A DNA stretch of 64,000 nt, taken from Actinomyces timonensis DSM 23838. GTDB taxonomy: Bacteria; Actinomycetota; Actinomycetes; Actinomycetales; Actinomycetaceae. How positions within the stretch are numbered: the stretch's first letter is position 1; every line of letters starts with the position of its first letter. Location: positions 558,053-622,052 of the forward strand of contig NZ_JH806633.1 in NCBI RefSeq assembly GCF_000295095.1, given 5' to 3'. Position numbers and translations under genes: made by a program. This document shows, piece by piece, positions 53,902 to 62,900 of the stretch. The notes beneath the pieces were generated by a model. That model saw only the letters and a program-made list of their open reading frames with translations, did no database searches and was not told where the DNA came from.

Positions 53902-54969
53902 TCAGGCGGCAAGGAGCGGCTGGCAGACGCCGTCGGCGGTGATCGTGGTGGCGCCGAGGATGCCCTGAGTGCCAAGGAACTCGATCATGGTGGCGGCTTT
54001 GCTCGGATCGAGGGCCCCGATGGTGGTGTAGGTTCCCGAGGGCGCGATGAGCTCGGCCGTGGCCACGGCGACGGCGCGGGCCTGCCTGGCCTGGGCGTCG
54101 TCGACCAGGTCGGGCACGTACTGGCGGGTGGCGGTCACGGCGGCGTCCGGGTCGGCGACGAAGGCGGCCATGCCGCGCGAGGAGGCCATGACGGCGTCGT
54201 TGAGTTCGGCGCGGCGCGCCTCCAGGACGGCCTGGGTGGTCACGAGCGAGGCGCCGATGAGGGGGATGTCGTCGCCGACGGGGATCGTGCGCACGGCCAC
54301 CCCGGACTCCTTGAGCCCCACGGCGTCGTTGTTGGAGAAGCCGATGATCGCGTCGGGCTTCGAGGTGTCGGAGGCGTCGGACTTGGGCTGGGCCAGCGCG
54401 GCCTGCTGGGTGAAGCCGATCTCGAGGATCGTCAGGTCGGACTCGGTCAGGCCGGCGTTCCTCATGGCCACCTGGAGGGCGTACCAGTTCTCCCCCATGC
54501 GCCCGGGCAGGCCGACGACCCGTCCCTTGAGGTCCGCCAGCGAGGCGACGGCGGAGTCCTCGCGGGCGATGACGCAGCCCGGGTAACCCTGGTAGTAGCC
54601 GCCGATGACGACGAGCGGGGAGCCGTTGGAGGCCGCGACCGCGGCCTCGTCGGCCCCGGCGATGACCATGTGCTCGGTCCCGGCCAGCAGCGCGTCGAAG
54701 AGTCCTTCGGAGCCGCCGTGGTGGCGCAGTTCCACGGTCGACTCGTAGTCCTTGTTGGCCAGGGCCATGTAGAAGGGGGCAAACTGGATGTTCGGCGTGT
54801 AGGTCAGGCCGATGGTCAGCGCGCCGCCCGCCCCGGGGCCGCCGGAGTTGAGGGCCTGCGAGGCGGTGCCCGACGAGCAGGCGGCGAGGGCGCCAGCGCC
54901 GGTGAGGGCGAGGGCGGAGGTCAGGAGGCCCCTGCGGCTCAGGCGGGGGCGGGAGGGCTGGCTGGTCAC
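53902..54969 (-). CDS. ribY: ABC substrate-binding lipoprotein, NMT1/THI5-like (RibY type)
   Basis: 355 residues. The signal has a twin-arginine start (SRRGLLTSALALTGAGALAA) and a lipobox ending in Ala-Ala-Cys near residue 31, so it is a lipoprotein perhaps exported by Tat. The mature part is an NMT1/SsuA-like solute-binding domain: TIGLTYTPNIQFAPFYMALA, EHMVIAGADEAAVA and LPGRMGENWYALQVAM. This family includes ThiY and RibY. Because the operon follows an FMN riboswitch, riboflavin or a flavin precursor is the probable ligand. AAGGAGA precedes the GTG start. Confidence 0.85.
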   Translation of the reverse strand: MTSQPSRPRLSRRGLLTSALALTGAGALAACSSGTASQALNSGGPGAGGALTIGLTYTPNIQFAPFYMALANKDYESTVELRHHGGSEGLFDALLAGTEHMVIAGADEAAVAASNGSPLVVIGGYYQGYPGCVIAREDSAVASLADLKGRVVGLPGRMGENWYALQVAMRNAGLTESDLTILEIGFTQQAALAQPKSDASDTSKPDAIIGFSNNDAVGLKESGVAVRTIPVGDDIPLIGASLVTTQAVLEARRAELNDAVMASSRGMAAFVADPDAAVTATRQYVPDLVDDAQARQARAVAVATAELIAPSGTYTTIGALDPSKAATMIEFLGTQGILGATTITADGVCQPLLAA

Positions 54970-55068
54970 GGTGTTCTCCTTGTATGGCGCGGTCCGCAGG
55001 CGGGCCGCGGGGCGGTGGATCGTGGGCTCGCGGATCGGACGATGGTCGGTGGTCAGAAGGTTGAGTGG

Positions 55069-55917
55069 TCAGGTGGCGCGCCGCCCGCGCAGGGCGGCGA
55101 CGGTCCGGCTGCGGTGCTCGGCGGCGAGCAGGAGCCAGTGGACAGTGGTGGCCATGGCGCACAGCAGGGTGATGGTGGCGAACAGGCCAGTGGTGTCGAC
55201 GGCATCGCGCTGGATGGACAGCAGCTGGCCCATGCCGTCGCCGCCCATGACCATCTCGCCGATGACGGCGCCGGTGATGGACAGGGTGAAGGCGGTGCGC
55301 ACGCCGGCGAGGATCGCGGGGAGGACCATGGGCGCCTCCATGTGGACGACCATCGTCCAGCCGTGGGCGCCGTCGAGCCGGGCCGCGTCGAGGATGTCGG
55401 TGTCCAGGCCGCGCAGGCCCAGCAGGACCGTCACGGTGATCGGGAAGAAGACCATGAAGGCGCACAGGACGACGATCGGCACGGTGCCGTAGCCGATCCA
55501 CAGGACGAGGAGCGGGGCGATGGCGATCGCGGGGATCGCCTGGCTGGCCGCCACATAGGGCAGGACGGCCCGGCGGAAGAGATCCCAGTGGTGGAGCGTC
55601 CAGGCCAGGGGGATCGCGAAAGCGGCCGCGCTGGCGCAGCCCAGGACCGCCTCGCGCAGGGTCACCCAGGCGTAGTCCAGCAGGCCCGCCCTCGTGCTGG
55701 CCAGCCACAGGCGCTCCAGGACCCGCAGGGGGTCCGGCAGGAGGATCTGCGGGATAGTTCCGCTGCGGGAGGCGTAGAGCCAGAGCCCGAGGACGACGGC
55801 GCCCAGGAGGAGGGCGGGCAGGGGCCCGCGGCGCTCGTCATCGCGCCGTCGCGCTCGCCGCGTGGGGCGCGCCGGGCGCTCGGCGACGTCGGGGCCGGTA
55901 CTGCTGGCACCAGGCAC
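55069..55917 (-). CDS. ribX: ABC transporter permease (RibX/ThiX type)
   Basis: 282 residues with six membrane helices and the SsuC/ThiX-type inner-membrane permease fold. The EAA-like coupling loop is LRGLDTDILDAARLDGAHG. An Arg-rich N-terminus of ~25 residues precedes the first helix. The GTG at 55917 has GGAGGAG seven bases upstream. It is the first gene behind the FMN riboswitch and is followed by ribY after 99 bases. No ATPase gene is adjacent, so the energising subunit must be encoded elsewhere or shared. Confidence 0.85.
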   Translation of the reverse strand: MPGASSTGPDVAERPARPTRRARRRDDERRGPLPALLLGAVVLGLWLYASRSGTIPQILLPDPLRVLERLWLASTRAGLLDYAWVTLREAVLGCASAAAFAIPLAWTLHHWDLFRRAVLPYVAASQAIPAIAIAPLLVLWIGYGTVPIVVLCAFMVFFPITVTVLLGLRGLDTDILDAARLDGAHGWTMVVHMEAPMVLPAILAGVRTAFTLSITGAVIGEMVMGGDGMGQLLSIQRDAVDTTGLFATITLLCAMATTVHWLLLAAEHRSRTVAALRGRRAT

Positions 55918-56060
55918 GTCGGTTCTCCTCCGGGCTCTCCCCCGGGTGTCCCCGGGGCGCTCTCCGGGGTGGTGGGCCAGCGGCGCCCTGGGGCGCGGCT
56001 CCCGTGGCGGCTGGCGCGGGAAGCGCCTGCGCGTGGCCGATCCGGGCCTCGCGGCCGCCC

Positions 56061-56198
56061 CGTGCTTCCTCCCATCCGGACTCTCACCGTCGGTGCCGGA
56101 ATCCCACCGGCTCAACCGGGCCATCGCGCCCGGCGGGCGGAGGGCTCGGGTCGCGGACTCTCACCGCCGGCTCGGATTTCCACCGACCCCGGAGCACG
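56061..56198 (-). promoter_or_regulatory. FMN riboswitch (RFN element)
   Basis: Read on the minus strand, the segment starts and ends with the P1 arms CGTGCT (56198-56193) and AGCACG (56066-56061). Between them are the RFN hallmarks: GGTGGAAATCCG, GCCGGCGGTGAGAGTCCGC, a variable P4-like hairpin, GGTGGGATTCCGG, CACCGACGGTGAGAGTCCGG and ATGGGAGG. All five conserved blocks occur in the right order. It senses FMN and would shut the downstream ribXY genes when flavin is plentiful. The 143 bases before ribX include GC-rich stems that could hide the ribosome site. Confidence 0.93.
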
Positions 56199-56340
56199 TT
56201 GCTGGGGAAACCCTACCCCGCCGGGGCCCGGCTCGCCGAACCACACGGGCAGGAGCGCCCTCGAGCGGCCGGCCAGGGACCCGGGCGCGCTGGGACGGCG
56301 CGGGAGCGGCGAGGGCGGCAAGAGCGCCGCGGCCTGCGCG

Positions 56341-57099
56341 CTGTGCTGGCGGCGGCTGCTGCGGCTCACCCGCCGGCAGGCGCTCACCGGGATCGGCGTC
56401 GGCACGGTCTACGGGCTGGCTCAGATCGCGCAGACAGTGGGCCTGCGCTACACGCCGGCCTCGACGGCTGGCTTCGTCACCGCCCTGTACGTCGTCATCA
56501 CGCCGATGCTCGCGCTTGTCCTGCTGCGCACGCGCGTGTCCCGGGTGACCTGGGTGGCGGCCGTCCTGGCGCTCGGCGGGGTGAGCGTGCTCAGCCTCGA
56601 CGGGTTCGCCCTGGGGGCCGGCATCCCCCTGCTCATGGCCTCGGCCTTCCTCTACGCGCTGCATATCGTGCTCCTGGGCTCGCTCGTCCAGGGCCAGGAC
56701 CCGCTGAGCCTGACGGCGCTGCAGATGCTCGGGATCTGCGCCGTCCTGTGGCCTGCGGCGCTGCCGGGCGGGGTGCGCGTGCCGATGGTGTGGGGCGTGT
56801 GGGGCCCGCTGCTGTGGATGGCGCTGGCCTCGGGCCTGCTGGCCCTGCTGCTCCAGACCTGGGCGCAGGCGCGGATGAGCGCGACCCGCGCGGTGGTGGT
56901 CATGACCTTCGAGCCGGTCTTCGCCTCCCTGTTTGCGATCCTCGCCGGTCAGGAGCCGATGACGTGGCGGCTGCTGGTGGGCGGCGGCCTGGCCCTGACG
57001 GCGATGCTGCTCTCCGAGCTCGGCCCCGTGGTCCGCGCCGAGCGCCTGGCCCGCCGGGGCGGCCAGGAGCAGGCGGCCTCAGCGCCGGGCGCTGGCTGA
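56341..57099 (+). pseudogene. EamA/DMT-family transporter, 5'-truncated
   Basis: About 252 residues of a drug/metabolite transporter from TRRQALTGIGVG through LRYTPASTAGFVTALYVVIT to FEPVFASLFAILAGQEPMTW. Eight of the usual ten helices are present; the first ~70 residues (first two helices) are missing. No ATG or GTG occurs in frame before 56426 and no ribosome site is seen. The break lies just beyond the divergent FMN riboswitch, which suggests loss by rearrangement. The C-terminal end overlaps the convergent pncA by 21 bases. Confidence 0.7.
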
Positions 57100-57672
57100 G
57101 TCCAGCGCCTCGACCCCGGCGACGGCGAGCTCGACGAGGGTGGTCGGCGCACCCGCCGCGCTCACCGGCGCGGTGAGGTCGGTGAGCACGCGAGTGGCGT
57201 AGCCCAGGGCGGCCGCCTGGAGTGCGGTGGCGCGCACGCAGTAGTCGAGGGCCAGGCCAACGACGTCGACCTCCTCGATGCCGCGCTCGCGCAGCCAGGG
57301 GTCGAGGTAGGTCCCGGAGGTGGCGCCGTCGATGCCCTCGAAGCCGGAGTAGGCCGCGGAGTACTGGCCCTTGTAGAAGGCGGTGGCACCGGGCGCGGCG
57401 GCGGCGATCTCGGGACGCAGGGCGGCGTCGTCGGTGCCCGCGGCGCCGTGGACGGGCCAGGTGCCCACGAAGTCCGGGGAGGTGGAGAAGTGGTCACCGG
57501 GCTGGATGTGCCAGTCCTGGGTCGTGACGATCGCTCTGTAGCGGGCGGCGGCCCCACCGGTGAGCCAGGCGGCGATGCGCTCGGCGACGGCGGTTCCTCC
57601 CGCGACGGCAAGGCTGCCGCCCTCGCAGAAGGTGTTCTGCGCGTCGACGATGATGAGGGCCCTGTTCGCCAT
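57079..57672 (-). CDS. pncA: Nicotinamidase
   Basis: 197 residues. It hydrolyses nicotinamide to nicotinate for NAD salvage. The catalytic triad is Asp10 (IIVDAQNTF), Lys101 (FYKGQYS) and Cys145 (LALDYCVRATA). The metal ligands are Asp53, His55 and His61 in TQDWHIQPGDHF. All are intact, so it is likely active and would also convert pyrazinamide. The ATG has GGAGAGGAGA upstream. A long inverted repeat at 57691-57713 just before the ribosome site may be the target of an NAD-responsive repressor. Confidence 0.95.
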   Translation of the reverse strand: MANRALIIVDAQNTFCEGGSLAVAGGTAVAERIAAWLTGGAAARYRAIVTTQDWHIQPGDHFSTSPDFVGTWPVHGAAGTDDAALRPEIAAAAPGATAFYKGQYSAAYSGFEGIDGATSGTYLDPWLRERGIEEVDVVGLALDYCVRATALQAAALGYATRVLTDLTAPVSAAGAPTTLVELAVAGVEALDSASARR

Positions 57673-57690
57673 CGTGGTCTCCTCTCCGGC

Positions 57691-57713
57691 GATACGTTAA
57701 GGCCTAAAGTATC
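57691..57713 (-). promoter_or_regulatory. Inverted-repeat operator upstream of pncA
   Basis: GATACGTTA and TAAAGTATC, separated by AGGCC, form 9-bp arms with one mismatch, 19 bases before the pncA start. The A/T-rich dyad stands out in GC-rich surroundings. NrtR or NiaR are the known regulators of such genes; which one acts here cannot be told. Confidence 0.55.
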
Positions 57714-57758
57714 AATTTCCGCGAGCGGGTGACACCTTCTCGCCGCGCGGCGAGGTGG

Positions 57759-58229
57759 TCAAGCACTGGCCCACAGGACGATGGCGGCGGCCCAGTCGCC
57801 GTCGTGGGTGAGGGAGACCGGCCAGTGCTCCGGGGCGGCGGCCCCGGCCCCGAGGCCCGCCTCGACGGCGTCGGCGATCCGGCCGGTCAGGCTGAGCGAG
57901 GGGCGGCCCCAGCGGTCGGAGACGAGCTCGATCTCCCGCCAGTCCACGGACTCGGGCGCGATGACCGGCGCGGCGCCGGTGCCACTCCCCCGGCCGCCCC
58001 TGTCCCTGGCCACGAGCGCCTGGCTCCAGGCCTTGATGAAGGACTCCTTGGCGGCCCACCTGGCGGCCAGGGGCTCCGCGACCAGGGAGCCGGCGCGATT
58101 GGCCCGCCGCTGGGCCTCGCGCAGCTCGCGGGCGGTGAAGGCCCGCTCGGCGAAGACCGTCCCGGGGATCGTCAGCTGGTGGGCCAGGCCCGGCACGTGG
58201 ACAAGGTCCATGCCGACCGCGCTCACCAT
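57759..58229 (-). CDS. acpS: Holo-[acyl-carrier-protein] synthase AcpS
   Basis: 156 residues. It transfers 4'-phosphopantetheine from CoA to the Ser of acyl carrier domains. The Mg-binding Asp is in VGMDLVHVPG and the Glu in ARWAAKESFIKAWS. It resembles the AcpS of FAS I-containing actinobacteria (QLTIPGTVFAERAFTARE). The ATG at 58229 matches the family start; a GTG at 58277 overlapping the putP stop would add 16 residues. It lies near the fas gene, whose ACP domain is its probable target. Confidence 0.92.
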   Translation of the reverse strand: MVSAVGMDLVHVPGLAHQLTIPGTVFAERAFTARELREAQRRANRAGSLVAEPLAARWAAKESFIKAWSQALVARDRGGRGSGTGAAPVIAPESVDWREIELVSDRWGRPSLSLTGRIADAVEAGLGAGAAAPEHWPVSLTHDGDWAAAIVLWASA

Positions 58230-58269
58230 GCCGGCGCCAGGCGTCTCGGGCAGCCGGGGGGCGGGGGCG

Positions 58270-59754
58270 TCAGGCACGGGAGGCTGCGACGGCGCGGGAG
58301 AACTCCTCGTCGACGTCGGGATGCGGGGAGCCCAGGCGGGAGACGCCCCAGGCCACGGCGAGGTTCGCCAGGAAGCCGGGGATGATCTCGTACAGGTCGA
58401 AGATCCCTCCGGGGCCGCCGTCGACGTTGCCCCAGATGATGACCATGAGCGCGCCCGCGGCCATGCCCGCCACGGCCCCGATGGAGGTCAGGCCGCGCCA
58501 GTAGAGGCTCAGCAGGACCGTCGGGCCGAAGGAGGCGCCGAAGCCCGCCCAGGCGAAGGCGACGAGGGCGAGGATCGTGTCGTTCTGCTCCCAGGCCATC
58601 ACCGCGGCCACAAGGGCGACGACGAGCACCGCGGAGCGCGACATGATGACGAGGTGGCCGCCCGACGGCGGGTTCCTGCGCAGCGCCCGGTAGAGGTCCT
58701 CCACGAGGGCGGAGGAGGTGACGAGCAGCTGGGAGGAGACCGTGGACATGATGGCCGCCAGGATCGCGGCGAGCATGAACCCGGCGACGAGCGGGTGGAA
58801 CATGAGCTGGCCGAGCTCGATGAAGACGGCCTCCGGGTCCGCCAGGCGCGAGGGATCGCGCCCGTACTCGGCCACGCCGACCACCGCGGTGCCGGCCGCG
58901 CCGGCCACGGCGAAGAGCATCCAGCCGATGCCGATCCGCCGGCCCTGGACGGCCTCGCGCGGCGAGCGGATCGCCATGAAGCGCACGATGATGTGGGGCT
59001 GGCCGAAGTAGCCCAGGCCCCAGGCCAGCGCCGAGACGACGCCGATGGTGGAGACCGACGGACCCCACAGCGCCCAGTAGCTCGAGTCGATCGCGTTGAC
59101 CCGGTCCACGAGGCTTCCCACGCCGCCGGCCCGCATGATCCCAACGATCGGGACAGCGATGAGCGCGGCGACCATCATGAGGCCCTGGACGAGGTCCGTC
59201 CAGGACACGGCGAGGAAGCCGCCCACGAGCGTGTAGAGCACGGTGATCGCGGCGACGAGCGTCATGCCGAGCCGGTAGTCCATGCCGAAGGAGGACTGGA
59301 AGAAGACGCCGCCGGCCACCATGCCCGAGGAGACGTACAGGGTGAAGAACACGAGGATGATGAGCCCGGACGCCCAGCGCAGCAGGCGCCTGGGGTCGTG
59401 CAGGCGGTTGTCGAGGAAGCTCGGGATGGTGATCGCGTCCCCGGCGACCTCCGTGTAGGCGCGCAGCCTGGGGGCGGTTACCTTCCAGTTGACCCAGGCG
59501 CCGATGGTCAGTCCGACGGCGATCCATGCCTCCACGAAGCCCGAGGCGTACAGGGCGCCGGGCAGGCCCATGAGGAGCCAGCCGGACATATCCGCCGCGC
59601 CGGCCGACAGGGCGGCGACGAAGGGGTTGAGGTCGCGCCCGCCGAGCATGTAGTCGTCGATGTCATCGGTGCGGGTGTAGGCCCACAGGCCGATCATGAT
59701 CATCGCGACGAAGTAGATGATCATGGCGATCGCCTGATAGGTGGTCTCGCTCAC
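58270..59754 (-). CDS. putP: Sodium/proline symporter
   Basis: 494 residues with about 13 membrane helices of the SSS family. The sodium and proline site segments are visible: DDYMLGGRDLNPFVAALSAG, ADMSGWLLMGLPGALY, WGLGYFGQPHIIVRFMA and AAIMSTVSSQLLVTSSALVE. It imports proline with sodium. The GTG at 59754 has GGAGG five bases upstream. It lies between fas and acpS on the same strand. No proline dehydrogenase gene is in the window. Confidence 0.93.
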   Translation of the reverse strand: MSETTYQAIAMIIYFVAMIMIGLWAYTRTDDIDDYMLGGRDLNPFVAALSAGAADMSGWLLMGLPGALYASGFVEAWIAVGLTIGAWVNWKVTAPRLRAYTEVAGDAITIPSFLDNRLHDPRRLLRWASGLIILVFFTLYVSSGMVAGGVFFQSSFGMDYRLGMTLVAAITVLYTLVGGFLAVSWTDLVQGLMMVAALIAVPIVGIMRAGGVGSLVDRVNAIDSSYWALWGPSVSTIGVVSALAWGLGYFGQPHIIVRFMAIRSPREAVQGRRIGIGWMLFAVAGAAGTAVVGVAEYGRDPSRLADPEAVFIELGQLMFHPLVAGFMLAAILAAIMSTVSSQLLVTSSALVEDLYRALRRNPPSGGHLVIMSRSAVLVVALVAAVMAWEQNDTILALVAFAWAGFGASFGPTVLLSLYWRGLTSIGAVAGMAAGALMVIIWGNVDGGPGGIFDLYEIIPGFLANLAVAWGVSRLGSPHPDVDEEFSRAVAASRA

Positions 59755-59878
59755 GGGTGCCTCCAGTCGGTGAGGGGTACCGGGTGATTCTCGTGCGCGC
59801 GTCGGCGGCGACGGCGCCGAATCCCGACTCATGAGAAGCGTAGGACCGAAGTCCCTGGGTGTCTAGGAACGAGCACGG

Positions 59879-59919
59879 GCGCGGGCCCGGCGATCCACCA
59901 GGGATCGCCGGGCCCGCGC
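59879..59919 (-). terminator. Terminator after fas
   Basis: GCGCGGGCCCGGCGATCC at 59879-59896 pairs with its complement ending at 59919, an 18-bp stem with a short loop. It lies 12 bases beyond the fas stop on the minus strand and isolates fas from putP. Confidence 0.75.
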
Positions 59920-59930
59920 GCCGGATGGGG

Positions 59931-62900
59931 TCACTCCCCCGCGTGGTAGACGCCGTCGGCGCCCAGGCGCGCCTCGGGGTCGAGGAGCATGGCGGCCTCG
60001 ACCTCGTGCGGGTCGCGGTTCTTGCCGGCCTCGCCGAGGCGGCGGCCCTGGACCTGCTCGAAGAGCTCGACGCGGCCGATCATGCCGGCGCGGCGGCGGC
60101 GCGTGCCCGCGGCGAGGCGGGCGTTGGCCGAGGCGAGCCAGGCGTCGACGGCCTCCTGGCCGCTGGCCTTGCGCAGCGCGGCCTCGAAGGCGCCGGGGTG
60201 GACCAGGGCGATGAGGCCCGAGACGTGCCCGAAGCCGAGCGAGGTCAGCAGGCCCGCGCGCACGGGGCCGGCGCCGGGGACGCGCCCTGAGGCCCCGCCG
60301 CGGCCGGCAAGGCGCATCGGCGTGCGCGGCCACACCCAGAAGGCGTCCTTGGCCAGCGGCGCGTCGACGACGTCGAGGGAGGCGTTGCCCGGCGCGATGC
60401 CGGTGGCCAGGATCTCGGTGAGCCCGGCGACCTGGAAGACCGCAGCGCCGCCCTTGGCGTGGCCCGTGATGGTCTTCTGGGAGACCGCCACGAGCGGGTT
60501 GCCCTCGGAGCGGCCCAGCGCCCGCGCCAGGCGGGTGTGGAGCTCGGACTCGTTGGGGTCGTTGGCGCCGGTGGAGGTGTCGTGCTTGGAGACCAGGGCG
60601 ATGTCGTCGGCCTCCACGCCGAGGGCGCGCAGGGCGCGCGCCAGGCGCGAGTCCGTGCCGCCGCGGCCCGCGCCCAGGGCCCCGAGGCCCGGTGCCGGGA
60701 TGGAGGTGTGGGCGCCGTCGGCGTAGGAGGAGACGAAGCCGACCACGCCGGCCACGGGCAGGCCCATGCGGGCCGCCACGGAGGCGCGGGCCAGGATGAC
60801 CGTGCCGCCGCCCTCGGCCTCGACGAAGCCGCCGCGACGGCGGTCGTTGGCCCGGGAGAAGTGGCGGTCGGAGATGCCCTTGGCGCGCATGGCGGCGGCC
60901 TCGGCGGTGGCGCTCATGTTGCCGAAGCCGACGACGGACTCGATGGAGATGTCGTCGATGGCGCCGGCGATGACGACGTCGGCCTTGCCCAGGGCGATCT
61001 TGTCCCAGCCCTCCTCGATGGAGACGGCCGCGGTGGCGCAGGCGCTCACGGGCTGGACCATGGATCCGTAGCCGCCGATGTAGGACTGCATGACGTGCGC
61101 GGCGACGACGTTGGGCAGGGCCTCCTGGAGGATGTCGCTGGGGCGCTCCTCGCCGAGGAGCCGGCCGACGAACATCTTGCGCATCGACTCCATGCCGCCG
61201 AAGCCCGTGCCCTGCGTGGAGGCCACGTCGGAGGGGTGGACGGCGGTGAGGAGCTCGGCGGGGGTGAAGCCGGCGGCGAGGAAGGCCTCGACGGCGGTCA
61301 CCAGGTTCCAGGAGGCGATGGTGTCCATGCCCTGGACCATGGCGGCGGGGATGCCCCAGCGCTCGGGGTCGAAGTCGACCGGGAACTGGCCGCCCACGGT
61401 GCGGCTCAGGGCCGCGCGGCGCGGGACGCGGGCCAGCGAGCCAGCCAGGCGGGTGACGGTCCACTCGCCGGTCTCGGCGTCGGGGGCCACGAGGGTGTGC
61501 TCGGGGTCGGAGTCCTCGATGGTGCGGGCGGTGGCCTCGTCGGGCACGCTCAGCGTGATGTCGTGGTCGAGGTAGACGGGGACCTCCTCGTCGGCGATGG
61601 TGGCGATGACGCCGTCGTCGACGAACTCGCGGATACCGCAGCGGGCCACGACCTCGTCGCGGTAGCGGGTCCAGATGTCCTCCTCGGGGACGCGCTCGCC
61701 GTCGGTGTCGTACCAGCCGGCCTTGGGCGAGTCGTACCAGGTGAGAAGGCCCATGCCCCAGGCGAGCTCGAGGACGCCCGCGGCGGTGAGCTCGACGTCC
61801 TCCCCGCCGCTCATGCCCAGCTCGGCCTCGCGGCGGGTGCGCCCCGAGCCCCAGGTGGAGATCTCACCGGTGGAGACGATGACGACCATGTCGTCGAGGT
61901 CGGCCTCCACGTCGCCCCACTGGGGGGCGGTGGGCTGGGTGGGCACCACCGGCGAGGGCAGGGCGCGGATCTCGGCGCGCTGCTCGGCCGGGGCCGCCTT
62001 GGCGGCCAGGGAGGCGGCGGCGGACTCGCGCAGGGCCACGAGGTCGATGCCATCGCCGAGGCCCCCGGTGAGGTCCGCCTCGACGGGGCGCTCGGCCGCG
62101 CGGGCGCGGGTGGCGGTGTCGCACAGGCCCATGAGCTCGGCGGCCATCTCCTCGGTGGACCAGGTGCGCACCCCGGCGGCCTCGACGGCGTCGACCAGCG
62201 GGTCGTTGCCGCCCATGAGGCCGGTGCCGCGGACCCATCCGATGCGCGGGTGGGCCAGGGTGACCCGCCCGGACCAGGCCGACTCCGAGGACCAGCGGTT
62301 GACAATCGCGTCGAGCGCGGCCTTGACCTCGCCGTAGGCGCCGTCGCCGCCGAAGGTGCCGCGGTTCGGGGAGCCGGGCAGGACGACGTGCAGGCGGTGG
62401 TCGACATGCGTGTCGGTGCCGATGGCGCTCAGCGCCGCGATGGACCGCTCGACGCTCCACAGCAGGAGGCGGGTCTGGGACTCGGCCTCCGGGCCGGCGT
62501 CGGCCAGCGTCCCCATGACGCGCGGGGCGGCGAAGGGGAACAGGAGGGTCGGGACGAGGGCCTCCTTGACGACGGTGGTCTTGCCGCCGGCGGTGACGGC
62601 CTGCTCGTGGCCGATCCAGTCGGCCAGGGCGTCGACGTCGCGGTAGGAGGCGAGATTGGCGGGCACGATCCACAGGCGGGCGCCGGCGGAGGCGTGCTCG
62701 CGGTACAGGCGCGTGGCGAAGGCCAGGCGCTCGTGGCTCAGGCGCGACGAGGTGGCGACGACGGTCGCGCCGCCGGCGAGGATCTCGCCGGTGACGGCCG
62801 CGGCGATGGAGCCGGGGGCCACGCCGGTGACCACGGCGACGTCGTCGGCCCAGCGGGTGGCGGCGTCGCCCGGGGCCGCGGCGGCGCGGGCGGCGGAGGC

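Noticed and set aside
53902-55917. Thiamine-precursor (ThiXY) annotation for the ABC genes
   Set aside because: The upstream RNA has FMN-riboswitch blocks, not the TPP-riboswitch hallmarks, so flavin transport is better supported.
54670-56340. Plus-strand frame upstream of the EamA fragment that could supply a start
   Set aside because: It is antisense to ribY, ribX and the riboswitch, shows no membrane-protein pattern, and does not resemble the missing EamA N-terminus.
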